Both the position numbers and the translations under genes were made by a program. A stretch of DNA of 23,248 bases from Planctomycetota bacterium (lineage in GTDB: Bacteria; Planctomycetota; Phycisphaerae; Sedimentisphaerales; Anaerohalosphaeraceae). Of the stretch, positions 1-6,414 are shown piece by piece; position 1 is the first letter of the stretch; every line of letters begins with the position of its first letter. Location: NCBI GenBank assembly GCA_030637065.1, contig DAOVVQ010000019.1, forward strand, positions 1 through 23,248. Reading direction: 5' to 3'. Under the pieces are notes generated by a model. That model had not been told where the DNA came from, ran no database searches, and worked only from the letters and a program-made list of their open reading frames with translations.

Positions 1-2
1 AA

Positions 3-734
3 AGCAACGAACCGGAGGCCGTTGAAAGCAATTGCAACCCAAATGCGGTCACGCCCGCTGTTACGATGCGCAGAGATTACGACCAGCGCCAATGGCAGAT
101 ATATCGATGGATATATTGCCGATTGACCGAACAGGTCGACGCCCATATAGCCCGGATCCTCAAAGCCCTCGAAGAGGCCGGCCTGGAAGAGAATACCCTG
201 GTCGTCTTTACCAGCGATCACGGCAACATGGACGCCAGCCATCGCCTGGCATCGAAGTCCTTCTTCTACGACGAAGCCGCACGCGTACCGTTTCTGATGA
301 AATACAAGGGGACTATCCCCGCCAAAAGAGTCGACCGCGAGCACTTCGTCTCCACCGGGCTCGATATCCTTCCGACTTTGTGCGACTATGCGGGCATCCA
401 GCCGCCAAAAACACTCATGGGCAAAAGCCTTCGCCGGATTGCCGAAGCAAAGCAAGTCAGCAATTGGCGACGTTATGTGGTATCGGAGAACCACTCGGGC
501 CGAATGCTCAGAAGCGACAGGTTCAAATATTGTCTTTACAAGTCAGGAACACCGCGAGAATCGCTGGTGGACATGAAAAAAGACCCCGGCGAAATGAAGA
601 ACCTCGCCTCCCTTCCCGGATATGAAAAGACACTTGAAGAACATCGCCGTTATCTGGACGAATGGATAGAAGAATCAAAAGACGAAGACGCCAAAAAATT
701 TGTGATCCGCGACTCCAAAACAGCAGTCACTTAG
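3..734 (+). CDS. Sulfatase, C-terminal part (5' end cut by window)
   Basis: The frame is open from base 3, so the gene begins upstream; the ATG at 66 is probably internal. About 243 residues are visible. They match the C-terminal half of a type I (alkaline-phosphatase-fold) sulfatase: a helix with EQVDAHIARILKALEEAGL, then NTLVVFTSDHGNM, the usual strand and Asp-His-Gly metal-site segment, then a lysine-containing stretch followed by YDEAARVPFLMKYKG, the segment that packs by the active site. The small C-terminal subdomain (RSDRFKYCLY, VDMKKDPGEMKNL) follows. The CxPxR formylglycine motif would lie upstream and cannot be checked, nor can the signal peptide. The family hydrolyses sulfate esters, here probably on a polysaccharide. 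The TAG stop overlaps the first bases of a repeat-like TAGGGTGG motif. Confidence in the sulfatase call is high; substrate is unknown. Confidence 0.9.
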   Translation, partial: SNEPEAVESNCNPNAVTPAVTMRRDYDQRQWQIYRWIYCRLTEQVDAHIARILKALEEAGLEENTLVVFTSDHGNMDASHRLASKSFFYDEAARVPFLMKYKGTIPAKRVDREHFVSTGLDILPTLCDYAGIQPPKTLMGKSLRRIAEAKQVSNWRRYVVSENHSGRMLRSDRFKYCLYKSGTPRESLVDMKKDPGEMKNLASLPGYEKTLEEHRRYLDEWIEESKDEDAKKFVIRDSKTAVT

Positions 735-756
735 GGTGGATTAAAGCCCACACTGA
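731..756. repeat. Possible degenerate member of the GTAGGRTGGG palindrome family
   Basis: TAGGGTGG, a short A/T-rich loop and CCCAC resemble the better palindromes at 5444, 7828, 9889 and 18579. The stem is short and the match is weak. The stop codon of the upstream sulfatase lies within it. Confidence 0.3.
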
Positions 757-777
757 AAACTCGATAGATCAGCGCAT

Positions 778-812
778 AAAAAAAGGCGATTCGCCGTAAA
801 GCCAACCGCCTT
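778..812 (-). terminator. Rho-independent terminator of the rpiB operon
   Basis: Read on the minus strand, AAGGCG and CGCCTT form a stem around an 18-base loop that can fold further (GGCGA/TCGCC), followed by a run of T. It begins about 24 bases after the rpiB stop codon, as expected for the end of this minus-strand operon. Confidence 0.7.
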
Positions 813-835
813 GTAAAGAGCTGTCTGTTTGCGAA

Positions 836-1303
836 TTATTCGTCGTTCATTTCACAGGGGTTTTGCCCCTGCTCGATCGCCATGATCTTTTTGACTCTTC
901 TTTCATGCCTGCCGCCGCTGAAATCCGTCGTGAGCCAGGTCTCGACGATCTTGCGAAGGACCGCGGAACCGAGCAGGTCCCCGGAAAGGCACAGAACATT
1001 GGCGTCGTTATGATTGCGCGAGATCTTTGCGTTAAGCTCATCGTAGCACAGTGCAGCCCGCACGCCCTTGACCTTATTGGCGGCGATACTCATACCGATT
1101 CCCGTCCCGCAGACAAGAATTGCCCGGTCGGCCTTCTTGGTCGACACGGCGTCAGCGGCCTTATAAGCCAGGTCCGGATAGTCCACCGGCTGATTTGTCG
1201 GGCTGCTATAGTCCACGCACTCGTGATTGAGCTGCGCGATAATCGCCTTTACCTGCTCAATGGCCTCAACCCCACGATGGTCATTTGCTACTGCTATTTT
1301 CAT
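836..1303 (-). CDS. rpiB: Ribose-5-phosphate isomerase B
   Basis: A 155-residue cytoplasmic enzyme of the RpiB/LacAB family, which interconverts ribose 5-phosphate and ribulose 5-phosphate in the non-oxidative pentose phosphate pathway. Visible signatures are the N-terminal ANDHRG (Asp8, His9), the catalytic Cys65 in VCGTGIGMSIAANK, the RNHND loop with His98, and GGRHERR near residue 132, which contacts the phosphate. Length is normal for the family. Its start overlaps the end of the phosphatase gene by 23 bases, so it is the last gene of a translationally coupled operon and is followed by a terminator at 778-812. Some family members isomerise allose or other sugar phosphates, but the intact Cys and His residues favour the ribose enzyme. 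Confidence 0.95.
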   Translation of the reverse strand: MKIAVANDHRGVEAIEQVKAIIAQLNHECVDYSSPTNQPVDYPDLAYKAADAVSTKKADRAILVCGTGIGMSIAANKVKGVRAALCYDELNAKISRNHNDANVLCLSGDLLGSAVLRKIVETWLTTDFSGGRHERRVKKIMAIEQGQNPCEMNDE

Positions 1304-1757
1304 TGCAGATATCGCTCATCCTTTCTTTCAACGCCCTGTCAATTTGTTGGGCACACATACTATATACGTCAATCCCGCCCCCGATCGGGTCGGTAATTTC
1401 ATTTTCGCCGTCAAGCATCAAACATTTTTCCGCGGCATCAGGGCACATTTCCAGGACCCGGCTGAGATGGCTGCCGCTCATAACGAAGATATAGTCGCTT
1501 TCGCGGACCTCTTCTTCGCCTAAAAAACTGCTCCGATAGCCCGTAACATCAATGCCCATACCGCTGCAAATCGTTACTACCTCGGCACTTGGGGGCATTC
1601 CGCTCACAGCCATAACGCCCGCAGAACCTACTGTATAACCGAACTTTTCCGTCTCGTCAACACCGCAATCAAGTTTTTCGCAAAGGTATTTTCGACAAAA
1701 TGCCTCGGCCATCGGGCTTCGGCACGTATTCCCGGTGCATACAAACAGTATTTTCAC
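1281..1757 (-). CDS. Low-molecular-weight protein phosphatase (YwlE-like)
   Basis: A 158-residue cytoplasmic phosphatase. The P-loop CTGNTCRS (Cys7 to Arg13) at the extreme N-terminus is the CX5RS active site, and Asp123-Pro124 in ITDPIGG is the general acid. The threonine at P-loop position 11 is the residue that distinguishes the YwlE type, a protein-arginine phosphatase in Bacillus, from tyrosine phosphatases, which usually have Ile or Leu there. Arginine phosphatase activity is therefore plausible, but no McsB kinase is visible in this window. The start ATG overlaps the stop of the upstream TsaC-type gene by four bases, and the end overlaps rpiB. The order sua5, phosphatase, rpiB matches ywlC, ywlE, ywlF in Bacillus, showing an old conserved linkage. 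Confidence 0.9.
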   Translation of the reverse strand: MKILFVCTGNTCRSPMAEAFCRKYLCEKLDCGVDETEKFGYTVGSAGVMAVSGMPPSAEVVTICSGMGIDVTGYRSSFLGEEEVRESDYIFVMSGSHLSRVLEMCPDAAEKCLMLDGENEITDPIGGGIDVYSMCAQQIDRALKERMSDICNENSSSK

Positions 1758-2431
1758 AGCGTCATCTCGTTAATGTCATCGCGGGAGAACACCCCTTCCC
1801 TCAGGATCGTCGTTCCCGCGTCCGTAATTTTAACTACCGTACTGGACTTTTTATACTTTGTAGGCCCGGCGTCAAGGATAATCTCAATTTTTCCGTCAAA
1901 TGCCGCAAAAACCTCCCCTACCGTCGTCGCAGGAGCCTCGCCGCTTAAATTAGCGCTGGGGGCCACTATCGGGCTTTTGGCAGCCCCCAACAGCCGTCCG
2001 GCACTCCAGCAATCCGGGCAGCGAACCCCGATCGTCCCGCCTCGATACAGAATATCGAATGCACCGTCCCCCACAACCGCCCTTTGACCCTGCAAAGCCC
2101 CCTCGTCAAGCTCAAAAACGGCTGTCAGCGGCCCAGGCCACGCGCGGCGAAGCAATCTTAACGCCGGCGCCGATATCCGCGGAACATACCTGTCAATCTC
2201 AGCAGGCCCGGAAATATGCAGAGAATACCGCTTCTCAGGCGACCGACCCTTGACCGAATCGAGCCTGGCGATCGCCTCAGGCTCGGCGGCACAAGCGATA
2301 CCATAGACAGTCTCAGTCGCAAACCCAACCAGACCTCCACCATCCACAACCGCCGAAGCCCGCAAAATCTGCTCATCAGCCCCGTCACCGCGGTTTTTTA
2401 CATCAATTACTTCCGTCACCATGCAGATCAT
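1754..2431 (-). CDS. L-threonylcarbamoyladenylate synthase (TsaC/Sua5 family)
   Basis: A YrdC-domain protein of about 225 residues that makes threonylcarbamoyl-AMP from threonine, bicarbonate and ATP for the t6A37 modification of ANN-decoding tRNAs. Evidence is VGFATETVYGIACAA, the KGRSPEKRYSLHI segment in place of KxRP, RRAWPGPLTAVF, TIGVRCP, SPIVAPSANLSGE and the closing STVVKI / LREG. It has only the catalytic YrdC domain, without the extra Sua5 C-terminal domain. The start is uncertain. The ATG at 2431 has GGTGG six bases upstream; 2422 (MVTEVID) is also possible; 2470 has no ribosome-binding site. It overlaps the phosphatase gene by four bases and probably belongs to the operon starting at the macrodomain gene. 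Confidence 0.92.
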   Translation of the reverse strand: MICMVTEVIDVKNRGDGADEQILRASAVVDGGGLVGFATETVYGIACAAEPEAIARLDSVKGRSPEKRYSLHISGPAEIDRYVPRISAPALRLLRRAWPGPLTAVFELDEGALQGQRAVVGDGAFDILYRGGTIGVRCPDCWSAGRLLGAAKSPIVAPSANLSGEAPATTVGEVFAAFDGKIEIILDAGPTKYKKSSTVVKITDAGTTILREGVFSRDDINEMTL

Positions 2432-2534
2432 AATACCCCACCGCAAAGGAGTTGACCACCCCAAAGTCATCGGGGATTACCCGATTTCGATGCCCTCTCC
2501 GGCCCCATACCCGCTGGGGTCATCGCCTTCGCCA

Positions 2535-3059
2535 TCAACACCCCGAATCAAGCTGATCGTCAAAAACATCGTAAGCGGCCTTGTCATAGAGGCAGAAAAT
2601 CACCCTTTCAAGAGCCGTCTCGCCCTTGAGGTAGCCTGTCGTCGCGTCTAACATTATCTTAGCACACCTCTCGATAGGATAGCCGAATATCCCGGTGCTG
2701 ACCGCTGGGAAGGCGATGCTCGCCAGACCATTCTCCTCAGCGACGCGCAGGGAGTTTAGCGTCGCATTTTTGAGCTTCTCGTCCTCGTCGCCCTCGCCCA
2801 TCCTCGGCCCGACGGCATGTATGACGTATCTCGCCCTCAGCTTTCCGCCGGTGGTGATAACCGCCTGGCCAACAGAGATCGGCGACTTGCGGTCGCACTC
2901 AGCCTGAATATCCCCGCCGCCCTTGCGTCTGATCGCCCCAGCCACACCGCCGCCCATCACCAACTGGCCATTTGCGGCATTAACGATCGCATCAGTCTCC
3001 AACTCGGTAATATCGCCCTGGATAAGCTCGATTATCGTATTGTTTATCCTCGTCTCCAT
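2535..3059 (-). CDS. Macrodomain protein (ADP-ribose binding)
   Basis: A single-domain 174-residue macrodomain. GDITELETDAIVNAANGQL followed by MGGGVAGAIRRKGG is the classic ADP-ribose-binding segment, VIHAVGPRMGEG the middle strand, and FPAVSTGIFGYPIE the phosphate-binding loop. Related bacterial proteins (YmdB, TM-type) hydrolyse O-acetyl-ADP-ribose or remove ADP-ribose from proteins and nucleic acids; which one applies here cannot be read from sequence. The ATG at 3059 is chosen because AAGGGG lies seven bases upstream; a longer reading to 3161 adds a basic, non-conserved tail. It is the first gene of the minus-strand group, with a sigma70-like promoter at 3137-3165. About 100 bases separate it from the TsaC-type gene, so co-transcription is likely but not certain. 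Confidence 0.92.
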   Translation of the reverse strand: METRINNTIIELIQGDITELETDAIVNAANGQLVMGGGVAGAIRRKGGGDIQAECDRKSPISVGQAVITTGGKLRARYVIHAVGPRMGEGDEDEKLKNATLNSLRVAEENGLASIAFPAVSTGIFGYPIERCAKIMLDATTGYLKGETALERVIFCLYDKAAYDVFDDQLDSGC

Positions 3060-3136
3060 CTTTCGCCCCTTTCCGATTCCAAGCCATATTTCGCCTGATA
3101 ACAGCCCCCTGCCACGCCAGGGCCGCCGCAGAAACA

Positions 3137-3165
3137 ATATTAACCGTCCAGCCAGCCCCACTCAA
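3137..3165 (-). promoter_or_regulatory. Sigma70-like promoter for the macrodomain operon
   Basis: On the minus strand, TTGAGT is followed after exactly 17 bases by TAATAT. The leader to the macrodomain start codon is about 70 bases. No other promoter was seen before the three downstream genes. Confidence 0.55.
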
Positions 3166-3300
3166 GAATAACTTCAACCACCCCAGCAAAGCACAACCAG
3201 TATATCGCCTCTAAATTGGGTGGCAATGACAGAGCCGGAAACCCTGCAAAGCTGGAGCCGGACGGTCCTGTCGCGCATTGTCCGGATGAGCCTAAAAATG

Positions 3301-3329
3301 TTGCTTTTTTGGGCTTGATCTGTTACAAT
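3301..3329 (+). promoter_or_regulatory. Sigma70-like promoter for the dockerin-like mini-protein
   Basis: TTGCTT, a 17-base spacer and TACAAT, about 70 bases before the ATG at 3400. A GTCCGG/CCGGAC inverted repeat lies about 15 bases further upstream and could be a binding site. Confidence 0.5.
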
Positions 3330-3399
3330 TCCGGTTTGGTCTTTTTGCGCCTATTGGGCGTTTATTGGCTGGTATGTGTGTAATGCAGAGGTTGGGCGG

Positions 3400-3681
3400 A
3401 TGTTGGGTAGAGGCTTTTTATTGGCTGTTTTTCTGGTTTTGGCTGCTGATTTGTGGGCTGGTACGGACTGGACGAATGGTGCTGGGGGCGGTAATTGGGA
3501 CGATCCGGGTAACTGGAGCAACGGCCTGCCTGACGATGCTAACGATACTAACCTGGCTGTGCTGATCGGTCAGTGGCTGCGAGAGACGGGATATCTCGCC
3601 GCTGACCTCAACGAAAGCGGAGGTGTCAACAGCGGCGATTTTGGCGTTTTCGCGGAGGGCTGGAAGAAAGAGACGCCTTGA
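3400..3681 (+). CDS. Small exported dockerin-like protein
   Basis: A 93-residue protein with three parts. Residues 1 to about 20 (MLGRGFLLAVFLVLAADLWA) are a Sec signal peptide. Residues about 21-45 contain NWDDPGNWSNGLPDDA, the kind of segment that usually opens large exported beta-repeat proteins. The rest, NLAVLIGQWLRE and DLNESGGVNSGDFGVFAEGW, is a dockerin-type-I-like double EF-hand; the second calcium loop is well kept and the first is shortened. The ATG at 3400 is preferred over 3376 because AGAGG lies eight bases upstream and the signal peptide then begins cleanly. The missing middle suggests an internal deletion of a larger enzyme or structural protein, leaving cap and dockerin joined at DDANDTN. 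It could equally be a genuine mini-scaffold ligand. Confidence 0.65.
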   Translation: MLGRGFLLAVFLVLAADLWAGTDWTNGAGGGNWDDPGNWSNGLPDDANDTNLAVLIGQWLRETGYLAADLNESGGVNSGDFGVFAEGWKKETP

Positions 3682-3695
3682 TTTCGACGGTGAGC

Positions 3696-3726
3696 AAATT
3701 AAAAGGTACCTGGTACCTTTTAATTT
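3696..3726. repeat. Perfect 15-bp-arm palindrome centred on GGTACCTGGTACC
   Basis: AAATTAAAAGGTACC, one central T, then the exact reverse complement. It starts 15 bases after the mini-dockerin stop and ends in T-rich sequence, so it could act as a bidirectional terminator. A second, diverged copy follows at 3770-3800. Confidence 0.75.
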
Positions 3727-3769
3727 CTAAGAAATACCGTGATTTTGACGGCTGAGAGTGGTTTTTAGG

Positions 3770-3800
3770 CAAATTTAATGTACCTGGTACCTTTAATTTG
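3770..3800. repeat. Second GGTACCTGGTACC-type palindrome, imperfect
   Basis: The same 31-base layout as 3696-3726, with two mismatches in the left arm. It ends just before the sulfatase start codon. Both copies are preceded by GATTTYGACGG, so the repeated unit is larger than the palindrome and looks like a tandem duplication of about 70 bases. Confidence 0.7.
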
Positions 3801-3801
3801 A

Positions 3802-5367
3802 ATGATTATGGATCGACGGGATTTTTTGAAAAATTTTGTGGTGGTTGGCTCTGGGGGTTTTTTGCTCTCTAATCGGGCGATGGACCTTCGTCGCATCGCG
3901 AGTCGTCCTAATGTGCTGGTGATACTGGCCGACGATATGGGGTATTCTGACCTGGCTTGTTTTGGCTCGGAGATAAATACGCCGAACCTTGACCGCCTTG
4001 CCGGCGATGGGATGCGGTTTAGCCAAATGTACAATACGGCGAAATGCTATCCGACCCGGGCGAGCCTGCTTACGGGTACGTATTTTCAGCAGACGGACAG
4101 GGAGTTTACCTCGACTGCGACGGCTGGGGAGGTTCTGCGGCCCGCAGGGTACCGAACGCTTTGGTCGGGAAAGCACCATGCGGACTTTAATCCGCGGACG
4201 CGGGGCTTTGACCGGTTCTTCGGGATGTTAGGCGGGGCTTGTAACTTCTGGAACCCCGGAAACGCCGCGATACCAGGCCAGCCGGAACCGGCACGCAAGA
4301 CGCACAACCCGTGGGCGATCGACGACGAGCATTTTGACGCGTTCGTCCCAGCCTCGCCGGATTTTTACACGACGGACGTCTTTACGGACTATGCGATAAA
4401 CTGGCTCGGCGAATACAAGGACGAAGAAAAGCCGTTCTTTCTTTACGTCGCCTACAACGCCCCGCACTATCCGCTGCACGCCTGGCCTGCGGACATTGCC
4501 AAATACAGCGGCGTATACGACGCGGGCTATGAGGCGATCCGCCAGGCGAGGTACGACCGCCAGGTGGCGATGGGGCTGGTCGAGACGGATATCGCTCCGC
4601 TTACCGAGCCGGAATGGGCCGGGCAGACATGGGACGAGCTTTCCGCCGAGGATAAGCAGAAAGAGGCCCGCCGCATGGAGATATACGCGGCGATGATCGA
4701 ACGGCTTGACAGCAACATCGGGCGGCTGGTCGAAAAGCTCCGTAAACTCGGCAAGCTCGATAATACGCTGATCCTGTTCCTCTCGGATAACGGGGCGAGC
4801 CCGGAAAAGCCGGTCGCGAAGTTTGGCGATACCTCCGGAGAAATGGGGACTGTTAACAGCTACGAGTCGATCGGGAAGAGCTGGGCCACCGTCGCCAATA
4901 CGCCGCTGCGAAAATGGAAGACATGGAGCCACGAGGGAGGGACGTGTACGTCGATGATCGCGCACTGGCCGGCTGAGATAAAACCGACCGCCGATTTTTG
5001 CCGTCAACCGTGCCACCTCATCGATGTTATGCCGACTGTTGCGGAGATCGCCGGGGCGTGCTATCCCTATAAATTAAACGGCAAGCTCGTTGCGCCCATC
5101 GAGGGTGTGAGCCTGACCCGGGCCTTTAAGGGGCAGGATATTGGTCGCGAAAAACCGTTATTCTGGGAATTCAAAAAAGGCTCAGCCATCCGCAAAGGCG
5201 ATCTTAAGCTCGTTCGTAACGGTTCGCAGTGGGAACTCTACGACATGGCCGTCGACCGCACGGAAACGAACGATCTGGCGGCGGTTTATCCGGAGATCGT
5301 CCGGCAGATGGCTAATCAGTGGGATCAATGGTACGAGACCTGCACCGGCGAAACATATTCCATTTAG
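3802..5367 (+). CDS. Tat-exported type I sulfatase
   Basis: A 521-residue arylsulfatase-type enzyme. The N-terminus carries a twin-arginine signal (MDRRDFLKNF, then a hydrophobic stretch), so it is folded in the cytoplasm and exported. NVLVILADDMGYSD supplies the calcium-binding Asp pair (residues 44-45), and KCYPTRASLLTGTY contains the CxPxR motif, with Cys82 converted to formylglycine. GKHHADF, the NAPHYPLHAW segment and FLSDNGA near residue 330 complete the active site. The C-terminal subdomain ends WELYDMAVDRTETNDLA. Start 3802 or 3808 cannot be decided because no Shine-Dalgarno is visible; the neighbour at 6415 favours MDRR (3808). It heads a likely three-gene set with the TIM-barrel and second sulfatase. 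No sulfatase-maturing enzyme is in the window. Substrate unknown, probably a sulfated polysaccharide. Confidence 0.95.
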   Translation: MIMDRRDFLKNFVVVGSGGFLLSNRAMDLRRIASRPNVLVILADDMGYSDLACFGSEINTPNLDRLAGDGMRFSQMYNTAKCYPTRASLLTGTYFQQTDREFTSTATAGEVLRPAGYRTLWSGKHHADFNPRTRGFDRFFGMLGGACNFWNPGNAAIPGQPEPARKTHNPWAIDDEHFDAFVPASPDFYTTDVFTDYAINWLGEYKDEEKPFFLYVAYNAPHYPLHAWPADIAKYSGVYDAGYEAIRQARYDRQVAMGLVETDIAPLTEPEWAGQTWDELSAEDKQKEARRMEIYAAMIERLDSNIGRLVEKLRKLGKLDNTLILFLSDNGASPEKPVAKFGDTSGEMGTVNSYESIGKSWATVANTPLRKWKTWSHEGGTCTSMIAHWPAEIKPTADFCRQPCHLIDVMPTVAEIAGACYPYKLNGKLVAPIEGVSLTRAFKGQDIGREKPLFWEFKKGSAIRKGDLKLVRNGSQWELYDMAVDRTETNDLAAVYPEIVRQMANQWDQWYETCTGETYSI

Positions 5368-5443
5368 AACAGCGGCGCGAGAGGCAGATCGACGGAACCG
5401 GGGCGGTTGACTTTTGCCGTCAAACGTGCTATAAGGATAGTGA

Positions 5444-5473
5444 ACCGCATGGGTAACAAGTTACCCATCCTAC
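5444..5473 (+). repeat. 30-bp palindromic repeat, family A, copy 1
   Basis: Core GGGTAACAAGTTACCC with arms reaching ATGGGTAAC/GTTACCCAT, flanked by ACCGC and CCTAC. The same 30 bases occur exactly at 9889-9918 and, inverted, at 18579-18608. It lies in the 133-base gap between the first sulfatase and the TIM-barrel gene. Confidence 0.85.
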
Positions 5474-5500
5474 AGGTTAATGGTAAATGAAAGGGATGAT

Positions 5501-6388
5501 ATGGTTGGGACTACTCGACGGATGTTTTTGGCGGCTGCTGCGGCAGGTAGTGCGGGGCTTTGCAATTTAGACGGTCTTTGTGCCGCTAAGAAGAAACGCG
5601 GGCGCAAGCGTAAACTTTGGGTTGGGATATGCGACTGGTCGCTTAAGGTCAAGGGTCGCAAGTCGCTGGAGCTTGCCGGGAGTATCGGTTTGGATGGCGT
5701 TCAGATCTCGCCCCTTGAGGCGGCAGAGGTTTTGTCGTATTCGACCAGGGCCGAGCAGAAGATGTATGCCGCGGCTGTTAAGGATACGGGCGTTCGGATC
5801 GCTTCTGTCGGGCTCAATGTCACTAACAAGTACCCGTTGGCGACGGATCCTCGCGGGCCGGGTTGGTTGATCCAGACGATTGACGCGGCTGCGGCGATGG
5901 GCTGTAAGGCTACGCTGCTGGCGTTTTTCGGTAACGGTGCGCTGATGGACGGCAATACGAAGAAGCTTAAGAAGAAAGAGATCGATTCGGTGGTCGGTCG
6001 GCTCAAGGACGCTGCACCTCACGCCAAGAGCAAGGGTGTTTATCTTGGGCTTGAGAATACGCTTTCCGCTCGGGATAATATAACGATCATGGACCGGGTG
6101 GGCAGCGATTATGTTCAGGTTTATTACGATATTGCCAACTCGACCAAAAACGGCTATGACGTCCCAGCCGAGATCCGGATGCTCAAGGGGCGTATCTGCG
6201 AGTTTCATTTCAAGAATACCGACGGTGTGCTCGGCGAAAGCGGCGTAAAGTGCGAGCCGATCGCCGAGGCGATAAACGAGATCGGGTACGAAGGCTGGCT
6301 GGTGCTCGAAAGGTCGTTCGGGGATGACCCTCTGGCGTATTTTAAGCAAAATGCCGATTATATCCGCAAATTGTTCGCCCTTTCCTGA
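5501..6388 (+). CDS. Tat-exported sugar isomerase/epimerase-like TIM-barrel protein
   Basis: A 295-residue protein of the xylose-isomerase-like / AP endonuclease 2 superfamily. A twin-arginine signal (TTRRMFLAAAAAGSAG) is followed by a lysine/arginine-rich linker and a barrel starting KLWVGICDWSL. The four metal ligands of this fold can be placed: Glu185 in LGLENT, Asp210 in YYDIANS, His236 in EFHFKNTD and Glu270 in LVLERS. This set supports a divalent-metal keto-sugar isomerase or epimerase rather than a nuclease. The ATG at 5501 is chosen because AAGGG lies about seven bases upstream; an ATG at 5480 has no such site. It lies 26 bases before the second sulfatase and is almost certainly co-transcribed with it, so it may process a sugar released after desulfation. 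The exact substrate is unknown. Confidence 0.87.
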   Translation: MVGTTRRMFLAAAAAGSAGLCNLDGLCAAKKKRGRKRKLWVGICDWSLKVKGRKSLELAGSIGLDGVQISPLEAAEVLSYSTRAEQKMYAAAVKDTGVRIASVGLNVTNKYPLATDPRGPGWLIQTIDAAAAMGCKATLLAFFGNGALMDGNTKKLKKKEIDSVVGRLKDAAPHAKSKGVYLGLENTLSARDNITIMDRVGSDYVQVYYDIANSTKNGYDVPAEIRMLKGRICEFHFKNTDGVLGESGVKCEPIAEAINEIGYEGWLVLERSFGDDPLAYFKQNADYIRKLFALS

Positions 6389-6414
6389 CGGCGGACGAGC
6401 CGGGAGTGGTGACT

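Noticed and set aside
4228..5016. Minus-strand open frame of 262 codons
   Set aside because: It is antisense to the sulfatase at 3802-5367 and has an Arg/Val-rich shadow composition.
5567..6349. Minus-strand open frame of 260 codons
   Set aside because: It is antisense to the TIM-barrel gene and has no recognisable domain.
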